Below are positions 47,899 through 58,770 of a DNA stretch of 64,000 nucleotides, one piece after another. The stretch covers positions 15,393,094 to 15,457,093 of the forward strand of contig NC_092563.1 of the NCBI RefSeq assembly GCF_037975245.1. Reading direction: 5' to 3'. The notes under the pieces are model-generated. The model saw nothing but the letters and a program-made list of their open reading frames with translations. It was not told the DNA's origin and did no database searches. Every line of letters starts with the position of its first letter. Within the stretch, counting starts at the first letter, position 1. Origin of the DNA: Apostichopus japonicus. Its lineage: Eukaryota > Echinodermata > Holothuroidea > Aspidochirotida > Stichopodidae. Position numbers and translations under genes: made by a program.

Positions 47899-48500
47899 GT
47901 GGGGGGGGGGAAGATATACATGTGCATTACACTATACGCTTGGAGCATTTGATTGCTACAGTATACATACTGTACATACATACTGTACTAACGAATGTTG
48001 TGCTATATTTGTGCTGCGTGATATTGGCTCTACAAGGCTATGTACAATTTCATCGATTTAATCGACAAGGGGATTGCCAGCTTGTAATCTCTGGTCTGAT
48101 GCTCTCTCTCCTGATTTTAAATTTGACCCATGAATTCAAAGCCCTCACACCATGTATGATGTAATAAGACTGCATGTCACAATTGAGTGAGCTGTATTGT
48201 GCTGTTGTAGCAGTGTTGAGGTGAAAGTGGTACTTCTTCATAATATATATATTTTCTAGTATTTTTACTGAATTTCCAGTGAGCATGTGTACCAATTTCC
48301 CCTAGTTCCAAAAATAGAGATGTCTTTAGAAACAAAAGAAATGATGCCCAGATTTACCCGGGGAGTATTGTATACAAACTACTTCATTCCTCTCCTAATT
48401 CGACCAAGTTCTGCCTCTTTCGAAAACACCAAAGAGGTCCTGATTACGACAGTGCCTAATGATCTGAACCAGAAAAAAATGATAGCACAAGACGAATGTT

Positions 48501-48660
48501 GTAGACACTTTGGGTGGTGGAATGAGAAGGGAGGTCATTGACCGGCCGGGTCCGGTCATAGAGGGCGCACAGTTTTAAAAGGTTACCAGTCCACTCTAGT
48601 CACGGTAGAGAGATAGTGCTGAGGTTCTGAGGAGACAGGTAAGCTCATCACTCGTAAATA
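48501..48660 (+). repeat. Hairpin repeat R1, copy 1
   Basis: About 160 bp shared with 55349-55506 and, inverted, 49480-49623. Landmarks in order: gtagacactttgg, ggtggaatgagaagg, a hairpin (tgaccgg…ccggtca, 48539-48558), ggttaccag, cacggtag, gtgctgagg, gacaggtaagctcatcactcg. The type of element is unknown; no terminal inverted repeats are obvious. Confidence 0.85.
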
Positions 48661-49418
48661 CCCGACCCTGGTAAGTTTTGGAAGTTACTCGGGAATGATT
48701 GTATAGTTTAATTCATTCCCCTCTCAATAGGTGTGTCTCCTATACATACAGTAGGCACTCTGTTTCTGCGGTACCCCGGCCTACAGACTTGTAACAAGTT
48801 GTTCAATTCAGTTTGTGTGCCTGTCATATCTTGCCGACTGAACCACATGTCATTTTATAAGTACAGCTTTCAAACTGAATAAGATGAATCCTAGATTTCT
48901 GCCACCGCAGATGCTTGGAATTCTTGTCCAACGTTTTGATGGTCCTATTGAGGGAGGCGAAGGCGCGGGAAGTACCACTGCACAGTAGCGCTGCACGCTC
49001 TCCTGAGTCGTAAATCTCTGTTGCAAATAACTACATCTCTTTTATTTGATCTTTTAACTGTACAGTCCCTTTTTTTTCTCCCCTTTTGAATGGTAGTGCA
49101 GTAAGTTCTTGATTAGTTATCTGTATGAAGTTTTTTTTGTTTTCCATTACTTAAAGAAAAAATATCACACATGTTATTTGACATATGTGTGATGTCAATG
49201 GTTTGTGTAGCCACATGTGAGGAAATTTTTTTCCATGACGATCGAAACTGCGTCTTCTTAATCTACAAGCTTACACAATTTAAGTCATGATTTACTAATC
49301 AGAAGACTATAAAGCCCCATGGGATTACAGGGTTACATTAATCACAGTTAATAAACACTTATACAGATGTATTAATCAATGATAGCTTGCATCCCTATAT
49401 CAAATCAGTATCAAAATT

Positions 49419-49438
49419 ATGTGTATATATATACACAT
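49419..49438. repeat. 20-bp perfect palindrome
   Basis: atgtgtatatatatacacat is its own reverse complement; AT-rich and probably a microsatellite by-product. Confidence 0.9.
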
Positions 49439-49479
49439 ATATACAAACACAGTAGTGGGTTGTTCTCACGTAATCTGCG

Positions 49480-49623
49480 TTATTTACTTACCTGTCTTCC
49501 CACAACCTTAGCACCCTCATTCTACCGTGCCTAGAATGTCCTGGTAACCATTTAACACTGCTCGCCCTCTATGACCAGACCCTCCGGTAAATGCCCTTCC
49601 TTCTCATTCTACCATCCAAAGTG
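49480..49623 (-). repeat. Hairpin repeat R1, copy 3 (inverted)
   Basis: The reverse complement matches copies 1 and 2 from gtagaatgagaagg through ggtaaccattt-type sequence to gacaggtaag. The central hairpin is decayed (gaccagaccctccggt). It lies 0.8 kb from copy 1 in opposite orientation. Confidence 0.82.
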
Positions 49624-49859
49624 CCAGCAACTTTTTTTTTGTTATTCGTACGGAACTGTGACCTAGGATTCTAGTCTTTCCAAATTTTCGGATACCCATT
49701 TAACATAGGATGCAAGTTCACCCTGTAATTATTTCCGCGGCGAGGATGGATCTCCGGCCGGTTGGGGCCAGCTACCCGAGTACATTGCTGTGGTATTAAC
49801 AACCTGTCGAAATAGTAAATCAAAAATTGAACTTCTTTTAATTCCAAAATAAAACAAAC

Positions 49860-50100
49860 CTGTTAGCAAAAACTTGTCTACTAATCCTGTTACATCTATC
49901 TCTTTTGTGTTCACTCTGCTCAATAACCTGTCTGTATTCTGTGTATGTATTTGTCTCTTCTGTTACTGTAACTGGTCATTCAGCCTCTGAAGAAGATCCT
50001 GCTAGGATCGAAAAGTCAGGCCTTCTTACTTTTACACATTCTTTTAATTCCATCACTAAATATCATGGTACAGTTCCACCGAGTGACTGATTGTTCTTGC
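49860..50100 (+). mobile_element. Penelope-like retroelement remnant with hammerhead-like motif (putative)
   Basis: The segment contains ctgaag, then agatcc-tgcta-ggatc, then gaaa at 49987-50013: a CUGANGA-like string, a 5-bp stem (gatcc/ggatc), and GAAA, in the order found in hammerhead ribozymes carried by Penelope-like elements. There is one extra A between the CUGAAGA core and the stem. A related but shorter sequence (gatcgaaacgtcaggcc, then cttactttacacattct) recurs at 63287-63325, so this is a dispersed repeat. No reverse-transcriptase ORF is present nearby; boundaries are approximate. Confidence 0.45.
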
Positions 50101-53100
50101 ACGGCTATTTGCAAGCAACCTCGAGTGTTTATAAAACACGAAGATCTTAACCTCCTTAGCTGTTGCTTTAAAAAGGAATATTCCTGTGGTGGCTATTGAA
50201 TGCTTTGTAAAATATGCCCAGAAGTTTTTTCTGCAGATCTACATGATAGGTCAAAACCATATATCCTCATATCATTTTGAATGGTGGTATTTTCGTGAAT
50301 GCATCGGGCAACAGCCGCCCGTGAATGATGTCGAATATAACCCGCTATTCAACTGAAATATTTTTCTTTTCCTTTATAACATTTATTCACTTGTTCACAG
50401 AGAAAGAAAAAAATTTAATATTTCTACAAATTCAGTAGCACTTTTGATAAAATCCTAAATACAGAGAACCTTGACAGCTGATCAAAGTATTCCAAATGGA
50501 TCAGGTTTCAAAGAAAAATCAACAAGATTATAACAGAAAATGTACTTAAAGCCTGCTTGTGAAGATCATTTGTTGGCATGACATCATTGACCACCTACTG
50601 CGGTCTATTCCCTGGGAGTAATCGAGGGTTAAGCTATGCAGTCAAAATGAGTTCCATTCAACAATGTCCATGTCTTCAAGCTTATAGACAGGATATTGAG
50701 ATGGGCGTTTGCAACTATTAAACAGTTTGGAATATTTTTCTTTTCCATACAAGTGTCACAATGTCGGGGAAACTGGAATATATCCCTTTAAAATTAAAAG
50801 TTTAATACACCAGTGTCACCGAGTTAATCTGTTTGGAACCGATCAAGAATTTCTTCGCAGTACAGTAATTAATAATAATTTACCCCTCTTGTAACGTATA
50901 GATAACGTATAGCAATATTGTAGGATGGTTGACCCATCTTATCTACTGTATTCATTGGTTGGAACCGAGATTTGCATTTTTCACATATTTGCGTTTGTGA
51001 TTTACTAGAGCAAACGACAGGGCCCCAAGGGGATTGTGATTTACATTAATTACTAATAAACAGATGTATTTCATCAACGATAGCTTTGGATCAAATTTAA
51101 ATTTGTGGCCCATCCTTTTGTAGCCTAATACGTCCTCTTAAAGGGTCAGAGCGTGGAAAATAGTAGAATTATGTGCTGTATTGAAAATTACTACTGTTGG
51201 TTCTTGTAGGCACTGTAGAGTAGAGCCTGTAAAATATACTGATTATATATTATGGGGTGGGTGTTATGAAGAGGTGTGGCCAGGAGCGGGGAATGGGTGG
51301 TACCATGGGTGGTACCAGGGGTGGTACCAGGGATGGGGAAGGGTGGATACCAGGGACTGGGAAGAGGTGAGGCTAGGAAGGGATGTGGTCGAGTGCAGGG
51401 AAGTGATGGTGCTAGGGGTGGGGAATGGATGATACCAGGGGCAGGGAAGGGTTAATACCAGGGATGCGGAAGTGATACCAGGGGCTGGGAAGAGGTGACG
51501 TTAGGGCCATGAAAGGGTGTGGCCAGGGGTTGGGAAGGAGTAATGCCAGGCGCAAAGAAGGGATTAGGCCAGGGATGGAGAACAGTGAGGCTAGGTGTGG
51601 GGAAGGGGTGAGGCTTGCATCCCATGTGTGTTTTCAAGCATGCTGTGTGTTTATCCATAATAATCCGCACGTGTAGAAAGTCTGTACAGACAATACAGTC
51701 TGAATGGCTTTTGAATGGTTTTTCTTAATTGTGTCTTAAAACATTTATCGAGATTATTGATTTACCGAAGCCCTTGTGAATAAACCGGGGAGGATTGACT
51801 ATATATTGAAAGAAGCGCATGATAAAGGTAACAAACTCCTTTTGACATGTCACAGTTGGTGGTCCCTCTTTGGGGTTAGTAAATGTGCCTTAAGTCATAT
51901 ACCTTTCATTCTTTGTATTGTCTCATTGGTGTGTCATCATTCTGGCCTCGGCAGCCGAAACCGTCAATAATTTCAGGTCTTACTTCCAGGGGAGTATGCA
52001 GCACTTCCAACAGGTTACTTATAATATACATTGCATTCATAATGTGGTATGGCTGTAACGCTGCTGCTGGAAATCAAACTTTTGTTCTAACTAATGAAAT
52101 CATGCGCTTAACTTCATTGTTTCCTCCCTACAAAACCCCTAGCTATACTTCACCACATACCTTCCCACCTCCCCATCCCCCTCTCCCCAAGACTACAATG
52201 CCTTTCATATCTTTTTGTGCAAACTTTTAAAGAAGACTATAACCTGGGCAAACCACTGCCCGCCCCATTTATTGACCCAAGTTATACAGACAAGGTTTGT
52301 TCAAACCCTTCTGTCCACAATGATGCCTTGTTTTTCTTTGGGAATCCGGGGCGTCTGAAAAGAACAACAATGCAGGATTCAGATGCAATTTATGTTTCTT
52401 CCTCTCGTCAAGCGTCGAAAGGAATTCCTTTGCGGCGGGGGCCGGACAAAAGCCTTCGAAGGAGGAGGGTGTTGTGTTAAAAGAGAATAAAACGGTAACA
52501 CTTGTAGAAACTTGTAAAAATGTAGGAGTATAATTGATTGTCTTTGTCATCTGCCCCGGGTTAGATACAAGGGTCCCATTGAAGAGAGGGTCTGGAAGAG
52601 GGCTTCCAGTCTTGAGATGAATAGGCTGGCTGTGTCAACAGTTACGGACTGTTGAATTATTGAGAACATAATGATAGTCCGAGGAGGAGATCCAGCAAGC
52701 CTTATTTATCATTCATGTGGTATTAGTGTTAACCCATAGACATTTCAATAGATTCACAGAGGTACATGAGAAAGTCTGTTGCCTTATATAAGACAGTAGT
52801 AAATATACCACCATTTTCCTGGATTCCATTGACAAGAGTTGCAGAGGAATATTTAAGTTGGAATCTGAGAAAAAAGATAGCAGTGTTGATCAAACTTAAG
52901 TGATCTGATATGTTAACATGTTGTATTGAATATAAACATGTTTACGAAGCTTTTTACCTGTGTTTGTGTGCGTGTGAATTTTTTAAAGTGTTTGTTAGGT
53001 GCAGTCTGATTGATGGATGTTAACATAAGTTTTTTTTATGACAAGTAGTCTCTTTTTAGTTTCTGAAACACGAAGACTCTTTGGACTTTATGATTAATGG

Positions 53101-53133
53101 TGTTCAGGAATTCCAGCATGCTAAAAAATTACT
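50101..53133. other. Non-coding stretch with a G-rich VNTR and a CpG-rich patch
   Basis: No splice-bounded exon is supported. The block holds the VNTR at 51241-51620. A locally CpG-rich patch at about 52330-52478 has an open plus frame ending in an Arg-rich tail and a TAA at 52478-52480; it might be exonic but lacks a good acceptor and a partner. Confidence 0.45.
51241..51620. repeat. G-rich minisatellite (VNTR-like)
   Basis: Irregular repetition of units close to ggtaccaggggtggggaag, 10 to 30 bp each, over about 380 bp, with strong G bias on the plus strand and multiple GGGG runs. It yields chance Gly/Trp-rich and Pro-rich ORFs on the two strands that are not genes. Confidence 0.88.
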
Positions 53134-53500
53134 TTAAAGGCATTGAAGACTCGCCCCAAACCGCTTGCGGCCAACTGAAAAAGTTAACTTTCTGTTGCTT
53201 GCAAGTTACGTTTTGTTTGTGTCGCTACAAAATGCAGACAGTAATGAAACGTGATACCTTGTTATCTTTTATCTAGACCTGAGATGTCCATCGCTGCTAT
53301 ATATACACTGTGTTGTGGGTATTGACCGTAGCTGTATGTATTGACTGTACACTAGTGTCTAATTACCGACGGTAGCAAGCTGTGTGTGTATTTTCTGGAA
53401 TCAATGGTGGTGTCTAACACTTCTGATACACCTCATTCGAAACTAGGTCAGATTACCTGCATTAGACATTTCTTTTTGCGTGAGTCTTCACACCCTTTAA
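53134..53500 (+). mobile_element. MITE-1 copy F, full length
   Basis: Bounded by TTAA at 53134-53137 and 53497-53500 (367 bp including both). The left end reads ttaaaggcattgaagactcg and the right end gagtcttcacaccctttaa. The interior matches copies A, B and D throughout. The aagatggcggc motif of copies C and D is degraded here. It lies in the presumed gene body. Confidence 0.94.
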
Positions 53501-54021
53501 AAGTTATCAAAATACTGTCTGGAAGATTTTGAATACATTTGTATACATAGAGGAGGACTTTGATTAGACAATTGAACGTCTCAGCGAGGAAAAAATGTCT
53601 TTACTTGGCCAGTAAATTGCTCTTTTTGGTTTCCAGAAAGGGAAAACTTATGGTGTCACTCTTACCGACCTTGCAAAATTGTGACCGATATGCAATGCTA
53701 ATTAAATACTATTGTAGTCTTAGAAGCTTTGTACTGTAGTTTAGTATTGGCTCATTCTCCTTAGCTTATAATTGTGCGGACTGTCAATATTATCTATAGA
53801 AATGATTTCTGATTTGATGCAGAGATTAAGTTTCTACAATAATTAGTTACCTGATGATCTCAAAACAAAGAAATGGAAGCTAGTGTCTGACTCTGCACAG
53901 TAAATTTACACCCCCGGTTGTATCATTCATTTGTGGTTTACTAGCAGTACTCTTTGTCTTCAGGGTATTTGTTATTTACAAAGGATCCTTAACAGAAAGA
54001 CAGCTAGCTTTTAGCTGTGTT

Positions 54022-54853
54022 TAGTGTTTACAGTGGTAATTTATCTAGGTCTGGGTCCCAAGAAAATAGCTACTGTAGGTATAACATCAACATATATGTA
54101 ATGTACAGTGTTTACAGTGTTAAATCATCTAGGTCTGGGTCTCAAGAAACAGCTACTGTAGGTATAACATCAACATTTATGTTATGTATAGTGTTTACAG
54201 TGGCAAATTATCTAGGTCTGAGCTCCAAGAAAACAGCTACTGTAGGTATAACATCAACATATATGTAATGTACAGTGTTTACAGTGTTAAATCATCTAGG
54301 TCTGGGTCTCAAGAAACAGCTACTGTAGGTATAACATCAACATATATGTAATGTACAGTGTTTACAGTGTTAAATCATCTAGGTCTGGGTCTCAAGAAAC
54401 AGCTACTGTAGGTATAACATCAACATATACTGTATGTAATGTACAGTGTTTACAGTGTTAAATCATCTAGGTCTGGGTCTCAAGAAACAGCTACTGTAGG
54501 TATAACATCAACATATACTGTATGTAATGTACAGTGTTTACAGTGTTAAATCATCTAGGTCTGGGTCCCAAGAAACAGCTACTGTAGGTATAACATCAAC
54601 ATATATGTAATGTACAGTGTTTACAGTGTTAAATCATCTAGGTCTGGGTCCCAAGAAACAGCTACTGTAGGTATAACATCAACATATATGTAATGTACAG
54701 TCTTTACAGTGGCAAATTATCTAGGTCTGCGCCCCAAGAATCAGCTACAGTGTAGGCATAACATCAACATATATGTTATGTATAGTGTTTACAGTGTTAA
54801 ATCATCTAGGTCTGAGCTCCAAGAAAACAGCTACTGTAGGTATTACATCAACA
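54022..54853. repeat. 84-bp minisatellite, about ten units
   Basis: Units begin gtgtttacagtg at 54024, 54108, 54191, 54275, 54358, 54446, 54534, 54617, 54700 and 54785, giving periods of 83-88 bp. Each unit contains aaatcatctaggtctggg, aagaaacagctactgtaggt and ataacatcaacatatatg. Two units carry a 5-bp insertion (atactgtatg). Central units are nearly identical and outer ones diverged, as expected from unequal exchange. Confidence 0.97.
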
Positions 54854-55348
54854 GATGGGCCGGGCAGGTAAAGGGGGGGATGGACGAACACGTGAGGGAC
54901 CACATTTGTCTTGTCAGGGAATGTGATCGGGCCGAGGGACCTAAGTGCTGCTGTCCATTCGTGACGATTTTTCCCATATAATGATCATGATTATAATCAA
55001 AGTTAATAGTCTGAATGAAACTTGTAGGGCACTGGTTTATTCAGCTATTTTAAAGTTATCTGATAGATGCACTAATAATTGATGAAGAACATGGCACTTC
55101 ACACCACGATAATAAGAGAAACCTTGCATAGTCTTAATGTAAGAAATAAAACATCTTATAAAAGCTGATGTTGTTTAGTTTTCTTTATCTGCAACAAAAC
55201 AATTTAATTGACCATTGGCTGGACTGCTCATATTTACTTCACTCCTCGCTTACCTCGTTCTGAAATCACAAAGGATGTATAGAAGGTAAAAATCCAATGT
55301 ATCCTGGCAATTTCCGTAAGATTTGCTATCCACTACGAAAACGCATGT

Positions 55349-55506
55349 GTAGACACTTTGGATGGTAGAATGAGAAGGAAGGGCAACGACCGGAGGAGCC
55401 GGTCGTTGAGGCTGCACAGTGTTAAAAGATTACCAGGGCATACTAGACACGGTAGAATGAAGTGCTAAGGTTGTGGGGAGACAGGTAAGCTCGTCACTCG
55501 TAAATA
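55349..55506 (+). repeat. Hairpin repeat R1, copy 2
   Basis: It carries the best-preserved hairpin: caacgaccgg (55384-55393), loop aggag, ccggtcgttg (55399-55408), a perfect 10-bp stem. The rest follows copy 1 with ~80% similarity by eye, ending gacaggtaagctcgtcactcg. It ends just upstream of the candidate exon at 55575. Confidence 0.87.
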
Positions 55507-55574
55507 TCTAAACCAGTAAGTGTTATGATGTATTGAAAGTAAATAATTATCTCATTCTTTTCTCAACTTTGCAG

Positions 55575-55629
55575 GATCTAATGAGAACTTTCTTGGAAAA
55601 GAAGTCATTGGATGATAGGCACATGGGAG
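55575..55629 (+). CDS. Candidate internal exon, moderate-low confidence
   Basis: It has a strong pyrimidine-tract acceptor (cattcttttctcaactttgcag) and a consensus donor (GGAG|gtaaga). It is 55 bp and open in one frame only, phase 0 at the start and one base over at the end. The 18-residue peptide starts DLMRTFLEKKSLDD and is charged and helical-looking. It is phase-compatible with 47828-47898 upstream and with one reading of 63894 downstream. Family unknown; a 55-bp open stretch between good splice signals can still arise by chance. Confidence 0.45.
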
Positions 55630-58600
55630 GTAAGATTCTACTACTATGTCTCTCTATAAGTGATTATGAATTAATTAACCCTACTAACTCGTCAAGCATC
55701 ACAGTCTCATCTCTTGGAATTTTACTTTTTTTCCCCCTCTATCTTGAAACCCTAACGAGTGGTGGCTTAAATTATACATAAATTAGACTATGGAAAATCC
55801 CTGATATATGCTGCATCGCACTGTGTGAATTGTTTGTATGGGGAGGTTTGTAGATTTTTGTCCAGATTTAAGGCTATAATTGCAAAGCAGATAAGGACTA
55901 TCTCGACTGCAGAGCCTTTAGCAGATGTTCTAGGACTTAACAGGTTACCGACAATGCCAGGTGTGTATATATTGACCCCATTCACTAAACTTAAAGTTTT
56001 TGAGTCACTTAAAGTCACCGGGTGGGATTCTCTCTGATGTGCCTACTGTATATAGTCTCTGTTCTTTGTATATAATCTTTTCCAACATGTCGTGTTTTGT
56101 CCTCGGAAGACTTTCAGGCTCAGAATTCACACCTGAGAGAGATTGCTCATTATTTGAAAGTTGAAGGGCTTCAAACGAAACAACAAAGATCTGGGGCTAT
56201 TTTTGTCTGGTCTGTGTTTTTGGGTCGTGTAAAAATTGCATCCGTGCTGTGCGTGTATGCAGTAGTTTGGAAGGATTCCTTCTATAGCATACTTGACCAG
56301 AGCATGTAAACTAAGTAGAGCGGCTGCCTCTCAGCTCTTCAATTGTCAAATTGAAAGATAAGCTGAGCAGTTTTCCTAAAAATTTAATTTGCTCTGCCTT
56401 CCCTGATGGTTTGTCAATGACCATGGTACTACCACCTAATTGTGGAGTAGGGAATGGGTTTTTAAGTAGCATCTTCATCACAATCTGATCAACTTTTGAG
56501 CCCTCTGTGAATCTAGCTAAGAAAGTTCACATTGATTTCCATGTGAGGGTTCTCCGTTGTCGTCGACCGGTCCTGGTATAACAATGACCCCCTGGGTTTA
56601 ATCCTCTTCGTTTATGGATTGGATTAATGCTGGGTCGTGGAGAAAGGGCCGTGATGACTGTTTACAGGAGGGATCAGAGGCAGTGTAGTGGTCTGTTGAT
56701 GAATAGAGTAAAAAACTTGTGGTTTTAAGATCAACAAGTATATTTCACTTGAGATTCACTTTCATCTCAGTTGCATGCATATATATAAACTGTGGTGATT
56801 AATGAATCGACTGGTAATGTACACTATCATAAGTGCTTGTCTTACTCTCGTCGTCATGAATGCAAGCTTCAGTGTGGCGTTAGAGACTCTGTTGCTGATG
56901 TACTGAGAGCTCCATCACTTTACAAGGAAAGCTATATAGGCTACATACACTTATACTACTTACTGTACCATAGTACAGCAAAGCCACACCAGGGAGAATA
57001 AAGTTTTTCTCCCCGAAAACTTAAAATATATGAAAACGTTAAACTATTCTAAAATTGTTATGGGACCAAACTTTTCTACAACAGTTTAGCTCTTTTGAGT
57101 GACTGAGGGAAAGCTTAATTGAAAATTTCCAATATTGCGTTTTTTTGTTGTTGTTGTCATAATGTGGCAAAATCACGATCCCATAGCTGGGATATGATAA
57201 TCTTGACAGTATGGAAGCTTTACTCTAGATGAAGCATCTAGCTCTTTCTACTGTACTATGTGTATATATGTATGTAGGATGTATGCATACATACACACTT
57301 ACTTATCAGCGAGGGCTGGAATAATCAGATGGCTTGTTGTTCTATATTCAGACACTACTAATTAATTTAGGATGCTATCATTCCGTGGAGCCAGGTGCAG
57401 ACAAATCAGTTTCCTAGTCTCCTGATAACTTTGTTTGAAAGAGGAGCTCTCTTATTCATTATGTAAATTACATGCAGGGAGGAGAAGGATGTTGACTTGT
57501 TGTATTATAACGTCTCACAGACTGCCAAGTGTTAACATCTCGGATTGTGGGTTTCCACCAAAAGTTTCCAAACTTGATCGGTCGTATCCTCTCTCTGAGT
57601 TTACCGACTCTTACCCCGTGACATAATCAGAAAGGAACTTCAATGACCAGAAAAAGACACAGCAACATTTTTGATTTATACTTATGGAGTATACTAGCAA
57701 GTCGCATTCTGATTCATATTAATAATCATTTAAATTAATTCATGTGGGGATAGTCTGACATTTAATTAAGTCATTATTATGCATCCTGCTCTGAATATAT
57801 GTCAAACAATTTCAAGTTCAAAGTTCTCGAGTGTAAACACGAGGAACGAAAATCCCAGTTAGAATTGTGTTATAGGGCTCCGGGTATCAACGTTCACAAT
57901 GTTGTGTCTAAATGCAAAAATATTCCTTTTTTCAAATGGATAAATGCCAAGTGTGCTAGAAATTCCATGGGCCAAACTTTACCTTTCTGTATGTTGTTAA
58001 AATCATCAGATCACTATTCTCAGAAAGTGTTCTTTAGTTTTTAAAATAGTCCTGAAAAAAATAGATTCTCAGTGAACACTTAAGAAGCTCAAAATAAGGA
58101 ATAGATACTTTTGTTCTAATTGCGGTTAAAACCATTTCCTCCAAGTTTTCTTAGAAACAGGTTATTTTTCTCAAGATTCAAGAGTTCATTATATTTTGAA
58201 TTAATACCAGCTCATGGTAAAACTGGAAGTATGTTTTGCCTGTATCATCAGATTTTCCATTGCTTTCGATTTCATTTTGACTCCAAATTGGCATCTCTCA
58301 CCTATTGCAAAATATGTTGTTTACCTTGCGAGTTCTGTTATGCATCACTCAGCGTGGGAATTACCCTACATGCACAAACTCATGTGCAGTGTGGCAAAAG
58401 TGGAAGATGGCAAGAAATGTGTAATAGAATATTTCTTTTAACTCTAAACACTAGAATGCGAATGTTACCCCTTGTTTTATTTCTTTAATTTTTTTTTTAG
58501 CAAAACCTTAACTACTTAGAAACATGGCATTTGCACTGCAAATGTACTGTTAAAGAAGCCATTTGGTAAGGTACTATAGATCTGATTTTGAAGTGCTTGT

Positions 58601-58655
58601 ATGCTGTTGTTAACTCCCACTCATAGTCAGAGCCTGTACATATGTTTCCAAATTA

Positions 58656-58770
58656 TGTATGTATGTATTTTAGATCCTCCTGCAAGCAGGGACTCGCGAA
58701 GAATTCTCATTGGCTTATCAAAGCCGCAAGCTGACCGAAGTCAGTCTCTTAGATTCATGATTAAGATGCA
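58656..58770 (-). mobile_element. SINE-2 copy b, 5'-truncated
   Basis: The reverse complement matches the 3' half of the 7881-8125 copy: gaatctaagaga, cagcttgcggctttgataag, tgcttgcaggaggatctaaa, then a (CATA)n tail. The tRNA-like head with boxes A and B is missing, as is common for target-primed insertion. Confidence 0.87.

Larger units (their letters stand above)
54856..58655. other. CpG-poor non-coding (probable intronic) sequence
   Basis: Apart from the R1 copy and the candidate exon at 55575, no convincing gene parts are seen. Open frames at 55825-56037 and 56097-56309 look codon-like but their splice contexts do not give a consistent phase with neighbours. A longer plus-strand frame at 58120-58488 is Phe/Cys-rich and unassigned. 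Confidence 0.45.

Noticed and set aside
55825-56309. Two codon-like open frames following the 55575 candidate exon
   Set aside because: Possible donors (ccag|gtgtgt at 55960) exist, but no acceptor gives a phase consistent with the neighbouring candidates.
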